NCBI GenBank assembly: GCA_020249925.1
Contig: JADCER010000003.1
Span: forward strand, 372,001-436,000
Source of the DNA: Roseomonas sp.
GTDB lineage: Bacteria; Pseudomonadota; Alphaproteobacteria; Acetobacterales; Acetobacteraceae
DNA: 64,000 bases
Direction: 5' to 3'
Shown: positions 10,633-18,976 of the stretch, piece after piece
Position numbering within the stretch: the first letter of the stretch is position 1
Layout of the letters: each line of letters starts with the position of its first letter
The notes under the pieces: model-generated
Seen by the model: the letters and a program-made list of their open reading frames with translations, nothing else
The model's database searches: none
What the model was told of the DNA's origin: nothing
Translations under genes and position numbers: made by a program

Positions 10633-11271
10633 TCAAACACCTTTCTTGCGGATGGCTTCCAGCGCCGCCGCAAGGGCACGCGCTTCCGCTGCCGCCGGCC
10701 CGCGCGGTGATGCTTCCACCACGCCAAGCCCCGCCATGAAGGCCTGGGCATAGGCGGTGCGGTTGCCGAGCGTGGTTTCCAGCAGCGGCAGCTTGCGATC
10801 CCGGATTTGGCCTTCAATATCCTCACGCAGCTTGCCCGAGGCAGGGGCGCGGTTCAGCAGCAGGCGGAAGGGGCGCCTTTCCTGCTTGGCGATATCAAGC
10901 GTGGCATCCATGGACCAAAGATCCGCCGCCGAGGGTTGCAGCGGCACCAGCACCAGATCGGCACCGCGCATTGCAAGCTTGGCATCCGTGTCATCATGCG
11001 GGGCGGTATCGAGCAGCACAAAATCCTGTTCGCGCTTCAGGCGTTCCAGGGTGGCGGGCAGGCGCCAGCCGGTCGGTGCCTCAAAATGCAGGGTATGGGC
11101 CTTTTTGCTAACGCCGCGCTGCTGGTCCCAGCGGGCCAGGCTGCGCTGCGGGTCAATGTCCAAAAGCCCGACGCGATGGCCGGATTCCGCGAGCGCGGTG
11201 GCCAGATTGGCCGCCACGGTGGATTTGCCGGCGCCGCCCTTGCGCTGGGCGATGGCGATCACGAAGGCCAT
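10633..11271 (-). CDS. ParA/MinD-type ATPase without ParB partner
   Basis: This 212-residue protein has the deviant Walker A motif KGGAGKST at residues 11-18, the DIDPQRSLARWD switch segment and the VLLDTAPH Walker B-like strand of the small ParA family. These ATPases position cargo such as plasmids, chemoreceptor arrays or carboxysomes on the nucleoid. No parB or centromere-like repeat is visible nearby, so it is an orphan and probably not the chromosomal segregation copy, which normally sits with parB near the origin. It lies 85 bases from the divergent nnr start. The downstream membrane protein and GNAT genes follow without gaps. Confidence 0.85.
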   Translation of the reverse strand: MAFVIAIAQRKGGAGKSTVAANLATALAESGHRVGLLDIDPQRSLARWDQQRGVSKKAHTLHFEAPTGWRLPATLERLKREQDFVLLDTAPHDDTDAKLAMRGADLVLVPLQPSAADLWSMDATLDIAKQERRPFRLLLNRAPASGKLREDIEGQIRDRKLPLLETTLGNRTAYAQAFMAGLGVVEASPRGPAAAEARALAAALEAIRKKGV

Positions 11272-11356
11272 GCACGACTCCTGTTCTCGATGCGCTTCTA
11301 TAGCAGAGCTTGATCCAGCCCATATGGTCGGCGCGCGGATAGGCTATAAATGGTCC

Positions 11357-12787
11357 ATGGCGCGCCCTTACCCGACCGAATTGCTGACCCCAGCTGAGAT
11401 GGCGCGCGCGGATGCCGCGGCGCTGGCGGCGGGTATTCCCATCGAAACCCTGATGGAAGCGGCAGGCAGGGCGGTGGCGCGGGCCATCCGTGCCCGCTTT
11501 CGCCCTTGCCGGACCCTGGTGCTGGCCGGCCCCGGCAATAATGGCGGGGATGGCTATGTCGCCGCGCGCTATCTGGAACAGGCAGGCTGGCCCGTTTCGG
11601 TCGCGGCCCTCGCGCCGCCCAACCCCGGCACGGCCGCCGCTACGGCGGCAGCGCGCTGGCACGGGCCCAGGGTGGCCTTCAGCGCTGCCGAGGCTGCGCG
11701 CGCCGGGTTGGTGGTGGATGCGCTGTTTGGCGCCGGCCTGACACGGCCTTTGGTGTCCGAGGTTACCCAAGTGCTGCGCGCGATCCAGGCGCCCCTGGTC
11801 GCGGTGGATGTGCCCTCAGGCTTGGATGGCTCTACCGGGCAGGTGCTGGGTTACGCCCCGCAAGCCGCACTCACGATCAGCTTTTTTCGCTTGAAGCCCG
11901 GGCATCTGTTGCTGCCAGGTCGCGCGCTTTGCGGTCAGACCTTGCTGGCCGATATCGGTTTGCCCCAGACGGTTTTGCAGGACATTGCGCCGCGCTGCTG
12001 GCGCAATCATCCCTCGCTTTGGGCGCTGCCAGCGCTTGAACCGCGCGCGCATAAATACACGCGCGGCCATCTGACCATCCTCGCCGGCGCGGCCATGCCC
12101 GGTGCCGCGCGGCTTGCGGCATCCGCAGCGCGGCGGCTCGCCGCGGGGCTGGTCACGCTCCATGCCGAGAACCTGGACCTGGCCGCGATGCTCCGCGCCG
12201 ATGCGCCCGGCCAATTGGTGAGTGATGCAACACTCGATGCGCTGCTGCCCGATGCCCGCCGCAAGGTCTGGCTCGCGGGGCCTGGGCTTCTGCCGCATGA
12301 GGCAACGCGCAATGCCATCCGCACGCTGATTGAGGCGGGTAAAACGCTGGTCGCCGATGCGGGCGCCCTGATGGCCGCGGCTGATGCGCCCGATCTGCTG
12401 CGCGGCGCGGCCGTCATCACACCCCATGCAGGCGAATTTGCGCGGCTATTTGGCGCGCCGGGCGCGGATCGGCTTGCTGCCACACGCGCCGCCGCCACGC
12501 GGCTTGGCACGGTTGTCGTGCTGAAAGGCCCGGATAGCATCATCGCCGCGCCGTATGGCCGTATCATCATCAATGACAATGCGCCGCCCTCCCTCGCCAC
12601 CGCCGGCACGGGCGATATTCTGGCAGGCGCCATTGCGGCCTTGCTCGCCCAGGGCATGGCGCCTTTTGAAGCGGCTGCCGCTGGCGTTTGGCTGCATGGT
12701 GCGGGTGCGGCCGCTGGCCCGCCAGGCTTCATCGCCGAGGATTTGCCCGCCCTCATGGCCGCAGCACGGCAAACGCTGCCCAAGTGA
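11357..12787 (+). CDS. nnr: Bifunctional NAD(P)HX epimerase / ADP-dependent NAD(P)HX dehydratase
   Basis: This 476-residue cytosolic enzyme repairs hydrated NADH and NADPH. The N-terminal YjeF_N epimerase domain has GPGNNGGDGYVAARYL near residues 57-72, and the C-terminal ribokinase-like dehydratase domain has TPHAGEFARLFG and the anion-hole motif AGTGDILAGAIAAL. The length is normal for the fused form. The reading frame stays open far upstream across the divergent parA gene, but the ATG at 11357 is the sensible start: the protein then begins MARPYPTELLTPAEMARAD, as in relatives. It is a single gene between the divergent parA unit and malonyl-CoA decarboxylase. Confidence 0.92.
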   Translation: MARPYPTELLTPAEMARADAAALAAGIPIETLMEAAGRAVARAIRARFRPCRTLVLAGPGNNGGDGYVAARYLEQAGWPVSVAALAPPNPGTAAATAAARWHGPRVAFSAAEAARAGLVVDALFGAGLTRPLVSEVTQVLRAIQAPLVAVDVPSGLDGSTGQVLGYAPQAALTISFFRLKPGHLLLPGRALCGQTLLADIGLPQTVLQDIAPRCWRNHPSLWALPALEPRAHKYTRGHLTILAGAAMPGAARLAASAARRLAAGLVTLHAENLDLAAMLRADAPGQLVSDATLDALLPDARRKVWLAGPGLLPHEATRNAIRTLIEAGKTLVADAGALMAAADAPDLLRGAAVITPHAGEFARLFGAPGADRLAATRAAATRLGTVVVLKGPDSIIAAPYGRIIINDNAPPSLATAGTGDILAGAIAALLAQGMAPFEAAAAGVWLHGAGAAAGPPGFIAEDLPALMAAARQTLPK

Positions 12788-12877
12788 AACTTATCAAGCG
12801 CGCGCATTTAACGCAAAAATACTTTGATTTTTTAACCAATCTTTCGATAGGCTTCCCCGTGAAGGGGATCGGGTGAC

Positions 12878-14269
12878 ATGTCCGATATCGCCACAGAAGC
12901 CGGGCTGATGGATCGCGCCATGCGCCGCGTGGCATCGCTCTGGCGCGATCTGGCTTGGGTGGTGCAGCGCAGCCCACAAGCCAGCAATGATTTTGCCGAG
13001 GAGTTTCGCGCCTGCCTGGAAGCCCGTGGTGGGGAGGTTTCCGCGCGCAACCGCGCCGCTGCCCTGGCTGAGCGTTATCGCGGGTTGGATGAAGCAGGGC
13101 GGCTTGGTTTCCTCCGCGCCCTCGCCGCCTTTGATTCCGATGGTGTAGCGGTGACGCACGCCATTGAAAAACTGAGCGCCGCGCCAGATGCGGCCTTGCG
13201 CGCCATTGCCCTTGCAGGGCTGCGCCGCGCCTTGGAGCCGCCGCGCCTCAAGCTGCTCACCGCCTTTGCCGCCATTCCGGATGGGGTGAAGTTCCTCGTG
13301 GAAATGCGCGCGGAATTGCTGCGCCTCAAGGATCACGAAGCGCCCTTGCAGGCTTTGGAAACCGACCTCAAGGGCTTGCTTGCTTCCTGGTTCGATGTCG
13401 GCTTTCTGGAATTGCGCGCGATTGACTGGAAATCCCCCGCCGCTTTGCTTGAAAAGCTGGTGCAATATGAAGCGGTGCATCGCATCCGCACCTGGCGGGA
13501 TTTGCGCAATCGGCTTGATTCGGACCGGCGCTGTTATGCATTTTTCCATCCGCGCATGCCGGATGAACCGCTGATTTTCGTCGAGGTCGCCCTCGAACGC
13601 GGCATGGCCGCCAGTGTGCAAAAGCTGCTTGATGAAAAGGCGCCGTTGCAGGATGCCGGACAGGCGGATACGGCTGTGTTCTATTCCATCAACAATTGCC
13701 AGCGCGGCTTGGATGGCATTTCCTTTGGCAATTTCCTGATCAAGCGCGTGGTGGAATTGCTTGCTGCGGAATTCCCGAAACTGAAAACCTTTTGCACGCT
13801 TTCCCCCATGCCGGGCTTTCGCGCTTGGCTGGAACAAAGCGCGCGGGATGGCGTGGCACTGCTGACCGCCGAGGAAGAGGCAACCCTGACCGCCGCCATG
13901 GGCAATGGCACGGCGCTTGATTTCGCCAAGCTCATCACGGACCGCGCCTGGCTCAAGCAGGAAGCGCTGGCCCGCGCCATGGCCCCCATCCTGATCCGGC
14001 TTGGTGCGCGCTATCTGGTCAAGGAAGCCCCTCATGGGAAACCCGGTCGCGCGCTTGATCCGGTGGCGCATTTCCACCTTTCCAATGGCGCGCGTGTCGA
14101 AAGGCTCAATTGGCGCGCTGATGTCTCGGAGAATGGTCTTCGCCAATCCTGCGGCCTGATGGTGAATTACCTCTATGACCCGGCCTCGATCGAGGAAAAT
14201 CACGAAGCCTATGTGGGGGAGGGGCAGCGCGCGGCCTCGGGCGGGCTGAAGCGGCTGATCCGCGCCTGA
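12878..14269 (+). CDS. Malonyl-CoA decarboxylase
   Basis: This 463-residue enzyme converts malonyl-CoA to acetyl-CoA and CO2. The N-terminal helical bundle is followed by the acetyltransferase-like catalytic domain with FHPRMPDEPLIFVEVAL, the block DTAVFYSINNCQRGLDGIS, and LKTFCTLSPMPGF, all characteristic of the family (rhizobial MatA and eukaryotic MLYCD). Length is normal. No malonate transporter or malonyl-CoA synthetase (matB) is adjacent, so it may serve to remove malonyl-CoA formed by side reactions rather than malonate catabolism. The start has GGGATCGGGTGAC before it. The next gene, a thiamine diphosphate enzyme, starts 64 bases after its stop on the same strand. Confidence 0.92.
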   Translation: MSDIATEAGLMDRAMRRVASLWRDLAWVVQRSPQASNDFAEEFRACLEARGGEVSARNRAAALAERYRGLDEAGRLGFLRALAAFDSDGVAVTHAIEKLSAAPDAALRAIALAGLRRALEPPRLKLLTAFAAIPDGVKFLVEMRAELLRLKDHEAPLQALETDLKGLLASWFDVGFLELRAIDWKSPAALLEKLVQYEAVHRIRTWRDLRNRLDSDRRCYAFFHPRMPDEPLIFVEVALERGMAASVQKLLDEKAPLQDAGQADTAVFYSINNCQRGLDGISFGNFLIKRVVELLAAEFPKLKTFCTLSPMPGFRAWLEQSARDGVALLTAEEEATLTAAMGNGTALDFAKLITDRAWLKQEALARAMAPILIRLGARYLVKEAPHGKPGRALDPVAHFHLSNGARVERLNWRADVSENGLRQSCGLMVNYLYDPASIEENHEAYVGEGQRAASGGLKRLIRA

Positions 14270-14333
14270 TTTGCCCCTTCCTTCGGCGCGGGCAAAGCGC
14301 CATATTCCAGGCAGGTTGTCGGGGGATCGGATC

Positions 14334-16718
14334 ATGACAGTGCAAGGCAAGGGCAAGGCGCGCCATCTGCCGGGCAGCGCGCGGCGGATTGAAATCCTCC
14401 ATGCGCTGGAAAAGAAGCTGCTCTGGCTGTCTTCCTGGATGATCCATCATGCCAATCACATCCGCCCCAATCGGGATGGGTTGAAGGTGGGCGGGCATCA
14501 GGCATCCTGCGCTTCCTGCATTTCCATCCTGACGGCGCTTTACTTCGATATTCTGAAACCGGCCGATCGCGTGGCGGTGAAGCCCCATGCCGGGCCGGTG
14601 TTTCACGCCATCAATTACCTGCTGGGTCGGCAGCAGCGGGAAAAACTGGAAACGCTGCGGCAATTCCGCGGCATCCAGCCCTATCCCTCCCGCACCAAGG
14701 ACGGGGCGGAGGTGGATTTCTCCACCGGCTCGGTTGGGCTTGGCGTGGCACTCGCCTCCTTCGGGTCGCTTGTGCAGGATTATGTGCATCTGCATCGCAT
14801 GGCGCCCGAGGGTATTCCGCCTGGCCGGCATGTGGCCGTGGTCGGTGATGCGGAATTGGATGAGGGCAATATCTACGAAGCCCTGTTGGAAGGCTGGAAA
14901 CACGATATCCGCAATGTCTGGTGGGTGGTGGATTACAACCGCCAATCGCTCGATTCCGTTGTGCCGGACAGGCTTTTCGGCCGGATCGAGGGCCTGTTCC
15001 GCGATATGGGCTGGAATGTCGTCACGCTGAAATACGGCCGCAAGCTGGAAGCGGCCTTTGCGCGGCCCGATGGCGATCAATTGCGCCGCTGGATTGATGA
15101 TTGCCCGAACAGCCTCTACGCCGCTTTGACCTTCCAAGGGGGCGCCGCTTGGCGCGCCGCCATCCTGGCTGATCTTGGCCGCGTTGCCGGCATTCGCGCC
15201 ATTATTGACCCGCTTTCGGATGATGAGCTTTCCGCGCTGATGACCAATCTCGGCGGGCATGACATTGAAACCCTGACCGAGGCCTTCCGCGCCCAGGATG
15301 CGGCGGGCGATCAACCGACCTGCTTCATTGCCTATACCATCAAGGGCATGGGCCTGCCCTTCGCCGGGCATAAGGATAATCACGCTGGGCTGATGACGAA
15401 GGAGCAGATGGAAGGCTTCCGCGCCGCCATGCGAATTCGTCCCGGCCATGAATGGGATGAATTCGAAGGGCTGGAAGTCCCCGAGGAAGAAGTGCGCGAA
15501 TTCCTCGCAAGCATTGATTTCGCCAAGCCGCTATCTCCCCAGGGACGCGCCCTGCAATCGCCCCTGATCCATGTGCCAGACCGCTTCCCCGCGCCGCGCG
15601 TGCCGGCAGGGCGCAAGCACTCCACCCAGGCCGCCTTTGGCGAAATTCTGGCCGAGATCGGGCGCGGGCAGGGGGAGAATGCCGAACTCGCCAAGCGCAT
15701 TGTCACCACCAGCCCTGATGTAACGGTTTCCACCAATCTCGGCCCCTGGGTGAATAGGCGCGGCATTTTTGACCGCCATAAGAAGAATGACGTGTTCCGC
15801 GATGCCAAGCTCGCTTCGGCGCAGCGCTGGGGCATGTCGCCGGAAGGCCAGCATGTGGAATTGGGCATTGCGGAACAGAACCTGTTCCTGCTGCTGGCGG
15901 GGCTTGGCTTGGCGGATCGGCTTTATGGGGCGCGGCTTTTGCCGGTGGGCACGGTCTATGACCCCTTCGTCAATCGCGGCCTGGATGCGCTGATTTATGC
16001 CTGCTACCAGGATGCGCGGTTTCTTTTGGTCTCAACGCCTTCGGGCCTGACCTTGGCACCGGAAGGCGGCCAGCACCAAAGTGTCAATACGCCCTTGATC
16101 GGCATGGCGCAGGATAAGCTGGTATCCTACGAACCAGCCCATGCGGATGAATTGGCCATCCTGATGCGCCATGCCTTTCATCACATGCAAAAGCCCGATG
16201 GCTCGGCGGTATGGCTCCGGCTTTCGACGCGCGGGCTGGAACAGCCCGAACGCAACCTTGATCCGGCAGCGGTGATCGCCGGCGCCTATTGGGTGGTGCC
16301 GCCCGCGCCGGGGGCGAGTTTTGCGCTGGCCTATCAGGGCGCCCTGGCGCCGGAGGCCTTGGCCGCTTTCAACACTATTCGGGAAGACATCCCCGAGGCC
16401 GGGCTGCTCGCCATCACCAGCCCGGACAAGCTGCATACGGATTGGCTCGCGGCACGGCGCAAGGCGCGCGCCGGCTTTGGCGCGCCAAGCTGGATCGAAA
16501 CCCTGCTGGAACCCTTGGCGCCCAATGCGGCCCTGGTCACGGTGCTGGATGGCCACCCCGCCGCCCATGCCTGGCTTGGGTCCGTCCGCGGGCAGAAGGT
16601 GGTGCCGCTGGGTGTGGACCGCTTCGGCCAGGCCGGCGATATCCCCGATCTCTACCGCGAATATGGGCTGGATGAGGCCGCCATTCTGGATGCCTGCGCC
16701 CAGGCTTTGGTTTCTTGA
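14334..16718 (+). CDS. Transketolase / pyruvate dehydrogenase E1-like thiamine diphosphate enzyme
   Basis: This 794-residue protein has both halves of a transketolase-superfamily enzyme. The ThDP-binding motif begins GDAELDEGN near residue 177 and ends in VVDYN about 28 residues later. The pyrimidine-binding domain contains ELGIAEQNLFLLLAGLGLADR with the conserved Glu. The GDAELDEGN form resembles homodimeric pyruvate dehydrogenase E1 (AceE) more than true transketolase, but the protein is shorter than AceE and lies apart from any E2/E3 genes. The true reaction is open: 2-oxo acid decarboxylation or ketol transfer are both possible. The ATG at 14334 follows GGGGGA at good spacing. An upstream in-frame start would add 21 residues. 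Confidence 0.75.
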   Translation: MTVQGKGKARHLPGSARRIEILHALEKKLLWLSSWMIHHANHIRPNRDGLKVGGHQASCASCISILTALYFDILKPADRVAVKPHAGPVFHAINYLLGRQQREKLETLRQFRGIQPYPSRTKDGAEVDFSTGSVGLGVALASFGSLVQDYVHLHRMAPEGIPPGRHVAVVGDAELDEGNIYEALLEGWKHDIRNVWWVVDYNRQSLDSVVPDRLFGRIEGLFRDMGWNVVTLKYGRKLEAAFARPDGDQLRRWIDDCPNSLYAALTFQGGAAWRAAILADLGRVAGIRAIIDPLSDDELSALMTNLGGHDIETLTEAFRAQDAAGDQPTCFIAYTIKGMGLPFAGHKDNHAGLMTKEQMEGFRAAMRIRPGHEWDEFEGLEVPEEEVREFLASIDFAKPLSPQGRALQSPLIHVPDRFPAPRVPAGRKHSTQAAFGEILAEIGRGQGENAELAKRIVTTSPDVTVSTNLGPWVNRRGIFDRHKKNDVFRDAKLASAQRWGMSPEGQHVELGIAEQNLFLLLAGLGLADRLYGARLLPVGTVYDPFVNRGLDALIYACYQDARFLLVSTPSGLTLAPEGGQHQSVNTPLIGMAQDKLVSYEPAHADELAILMRHAFHHMQKPDGSAVWLRLSTRGLEQPERNLDPAAVIAGAYWVVPPAPGASFALAYQGALAPEALAAFNTIREDIPEAGLLAITSPDKLHTDWLAARRKARAGFGAPSWIETLLEPLAPNAALVTVLDGHPAAHAWLGSVRGQKVVPLGVDRFGQAGDIPDLYREYGLDEAAILDACAQALVS

Positions 16719-16802
16719 AGCAGAAATGGCGTTACCTCACTTGGAAAGCGTGAAGGCATAGGCTAAAGCCCAGCCGCCGACCGCGGCGCGGCGCCGTTGG
16801 GC

Positions 16803-16887
16803 GCGGGCGTGGTGGAATTGGTAGACACGCCGGATTTAGGTTCCGGTGGCGCAAGCCTTGGGGGTTCGAGTCCCTTCGCCCGCACCA
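16803..16887 (+). tRNA. tRNA-Leu (UAG anticodon)
   Basis: The 85-base sequence folds as a class II tRNA. The acceptor stem is GCGGGCG (16803-16809) with CGCCCGC (16877-16883), followed by discriminator A and an encoded CCA at 16885-16887. The anticodon arm is CCGGA-TTTAGGT-TCCGG (16830-16846), giving anticodon TAG at 16837-16839 and hence Leu for CUN codons. A variable arm and the GGTTCGAGTCCC T-arm are present. It lies 84 bases after the thiamine diphosphate enzyme gene and 51 bases before the trigger factor gene. Confidence 0.97.
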
Positions 16888-16938
16888 AAGCGCCGCCAGT
16901 GCCTTTTGTTTCTCTAACTTGGGATGGACGATCCTCCG

Positions 16939-18789
16939 ATGCAGGTTAATGAGCTCGCGCATGAAGGTTTGAAGCGCGCCTATTCCGTGACGCTTCCGGC
17001 CGGCGATATCGCCTCCAGCCGTGAAAAGCGCCTTGCCGAAATCGCCAAGACGGTTTCGCTGCCTGGCTTCCGCCCGGGCAAGGTGCCGCTTTCCATTGTG
17101 CGGCAGCGCTATGGCACCGCCGTGATGGGTGAGGTGCTGGAAGAATCCGTGGGTGATGCCTCGCGCAAGGTCGTGAGCGATCGCGGCCTGAAGCCGGCGC
17201 TGCAACCCAAGATCGAAGTGACGAATTTTGCCGAAGGCGCCGATCTTGAATTCCGCATGGAATTGGAAGTGCTGCCGGATGTGCCGATGCCGGAATTTTC
17301 CGGCATTGAACTCGAACGCCTGCGCGCCGAGCCTTCCGATGAGGAAGTGCAGAAAATCCTGGAAACACTGGCGACCCGCAATGGCGAATTGACGGATGTG
17401 ACCGAAGCCCGCCCCGCCACCAAGGGTGAGGTGATGGTGTGCGATTTCGCCGGTTCCGTGGTGCCTGACCTGCTGACCAATGGCCCGGCCCTTGGTGCCG
17501 TGCCCGGCATTCCGGGCCAGGCGCCGCGCGGGTGGGAAATTGGCCTCTCGGGCGGGCTCAAGTCCGAAATTGCGGCCATCGGCACGGATGAAGCGCTGCC
17601 CTATTTCGATTTGCGCGTGAGCGGCACGACGAGTGAGGCCGGCTGGGTCCAGGTATTCCTGGAAGGACCGAAGGGCATCGCCGCGGCGCCGGGTGCCACG
17701 CAAAGCCTGATGGTCAGCACCAAACTGGCTGGCGGCAGCCTGCCGGAAGGCACCCAGGGCAAGCTTGGCTTCAATTTCTACAGCCCGCGCGCTGATGGCG
17801 TTGATTTCCTGGATATGCAGCGCGACGCCTTTGAGGTGACGGCCGGGCGCAGCACGCTGGCCTTCACCTTCCCCAATCAGGCGGAAATCGGCGCCTGCCG
17901 TCCCTTCATCTATCTGCACGGCATGCCGGCGGGTGCTGCGGTGGAATTCACGCTGCGCATCGGGCCTGCGCGGCTGATCGCGGGCACGGAAGAACCGGCA
18001 CTCGCGCCCTTCGCGGGTGGTTCGGCCACCGATATGCCCATCGAAGTGGGTGGCCCTGGCTTCATCCCGGGCTTCACCGAACAGATGGAAGGGCTTTCCG
18101 TTGGCGATAGCCGCGATATCCAGGTGGTCTTCCCGCTGGAGTATGGTTCGGCCGAATTGGCGGGCAAGCGCGCGGTCTTCTCCATCACGGCGAAGAAGCT
18201 GCAGCAGCGCGTGCCGCGCGCCATTGATGATGAATTGGCAAAAACCGTGGGCCAGGCGGACCTTGCCGCCCTACAGGCACAGGTGAAGGAAGGCCTGCAG
18301 CGCGAATATGACGCCATGGCGCGCATGCGCCTGAAGCGCGCCCTTTTGGACAAGCTGGCCGATCAGGCGAGCTTCCCGGTGCCGGAAGGCATGGTGGAAG
18401 GTGAATTCAGCCAGATCTGGCAGCGCGTGGAAGCGGATTTGAAGGCTGGTCGGCTCGATTCCGATGATGCCGGCAAGGATGAAGCGACGCTGCGCGACGA
18501 ATATCGCGGCATCGCCCAGCGCCGCATCCGGCTTGGCCTGCTGCTTTCTGAAATCGGCCGCAGCAACAATATCCAGGTGACGCCGGATGAATTGAGCCGT
18601 GCGCTCCGCCAGGAAGCCGCGCGCTACCGTGGGCAGGAACAGCAGGTGATCGAGTTCTTCCGCAAGAATCCGGATGCGATGGAAAACCTCCGCGCCCCGA
18701 TCTTTGAGGAAAAGGTGGTGGACTTCATCCTGGAGCTGGCCAAGGTGGCCGAGCGTCAGGTGAAGCCCGAGGAATTGACGGAAGCCTGA
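16939..18789 (+). CDS. tig: Trigger factor with a ~180-residue insertion in its PPIase domain
   Basis: This ribosome-associated folding chaperone is 616 residues, against about 430-450 normally. The N-terminal ribosome-binding domain is intact, with GFRPGKVP at residues 43-50. The FKBP-like isomerase domain begins near residue 158 (KGEVMVCDFAGSV), is interrupted at residue 175, and resumes near residue 358 with FAGGSATDMPIEVGGPGFIP. The C-terminal substrate-cradling domain runs from about residue 424 to the end. The inserted block (17461-18009) contains segments such as PRGWEIGLSGGLKSEI, GTDEALPYFDLRVSG and AAVEFTLRIGPARLI, which I recall from jelly-roll carbohydrate-binding-like modules of phage tail proteins. 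The ATG at 16939 is chosen because family members begin MQV. Removing the block gives a normal-length protein. Confidence 0.9.
   Translation: MQVNELAHEGLKRAYSVTLPAGDIASSREKRLAEIAKTVSLPGFRPGKVPLSIVRQRYGTAVMGEVLEESVGDASRKVVSDRGLKPALQPKIEVTNFAEGADLEFRMELEVLPDVPMPEFSGIELERLRAEPSDEEVQKILETLATRNGELTDVTEARPATKGEVMVCDFAGSVVPDLLTNGPALGAVPGIPGQAPRGWEIGLSGGLKSEIAAIGTDEALPYFDLRVSGTTSEAGWVQVFLEGPKGIAAAPGATQSLMVSTKLAGGSLPEGTQGKLGFNFYSPRADGVDFLDMQRDAFEVTAGRSTLAFTFPNQAEIGACRPFIYLHGMPAGAAVEFTLRIGPARLIAGTEEPALAPFAGGSATDMPIEVGGPGFIPGFTEQMEGLSVGDSRDIQVVFPLEYGSAELAGKRAVFSITAKKLQQRVPRAIDDELAKTVGQADLAALQAQVKEGLQREYDAMARMRLKRALLDKLADQASFPVPEGMVEGEFSQIWQRVEADLKAGRLDSDDAGKDEATLRDEYRGIAQRRIRLGLLLSEIGRSNNIQVTPDELSRALRQEAARYRGQEQQVIEFFRKNPDAMENLRAPIFEEKVVDFILELAKVAERQVKPEELTEA
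17461..18009 (+). other. Inserted jelly-roll-like module within the trigger factor reading frame
   Basis: This in-frame segment encodes roughly residues 175-357 of the trigger factor. Ordinary trigger factors have only a short turn here (pattern DFxGxxDGxxFxGG), so the block replaces a surface loop of the FKBP fold. Its own pattern is a Gly-Trp near the start, alternating beta strands, a TFPNQAEIGACRPFIYL strand and a final VEFTLRIGPARL strand. This resembles phage tail fibre and prophage modules that usually begin with an LLTN or NLL segment and end with LRIGxPQLE. No direct repeats or transposon ends are seen at its borders. The resemblance is from memory and needs a profile search. Confidence 0.65.
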
Positions 18790-18810
18790 GCCGGAGAGCG
18801 ATCACGGCAT

Positions 18811-18843
18811 AAAAGGGCAGGGGGGAACCTCTGCCCTTTTTTT
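18811..18843 (+). terminator. Intrinsic terminator after trigger factor
   Basis: A perfect 10-bp stem, AAAAGGGCAG (18811-18820) with CTGCCCTTTT (18831-18840), has a 10-base loop and runs into a seven-base T tract (18837-18843). It lies 21 bases after the tig stop and separates tig from the following importer operon. Confidence 0.93.
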
Positions 18844-18976
18844 GTTCAGATGGCGCGCCGCCGATTTTTGTCGGGAAATGAAAGGGGTGGCTTGCAGGAA
18901 GGCCACGCCTCGCATAGGAAGGGGTCCAAAGAGGCTTGGCGGTATTTGCCGCTACAAGAAGGGGGGCGTGGTTCGG

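Noticed and set aside
12794-14356. A 520-codon minus-strand frame across malonyl-CoA decarboxylase
   Set aside because: This is the antisense frame of a clearly conserved protein, with low-complexity basic composition and no plausible domain.
16803-18789. An integrated prophage at tRNA-Leu suggested by the phage-like module in the adjacent trigger factor
   Set aside because: No integrase, duplicated tRNA 3' end or other phage gene is visible; the module lies in frame inside a housekeeping gene.
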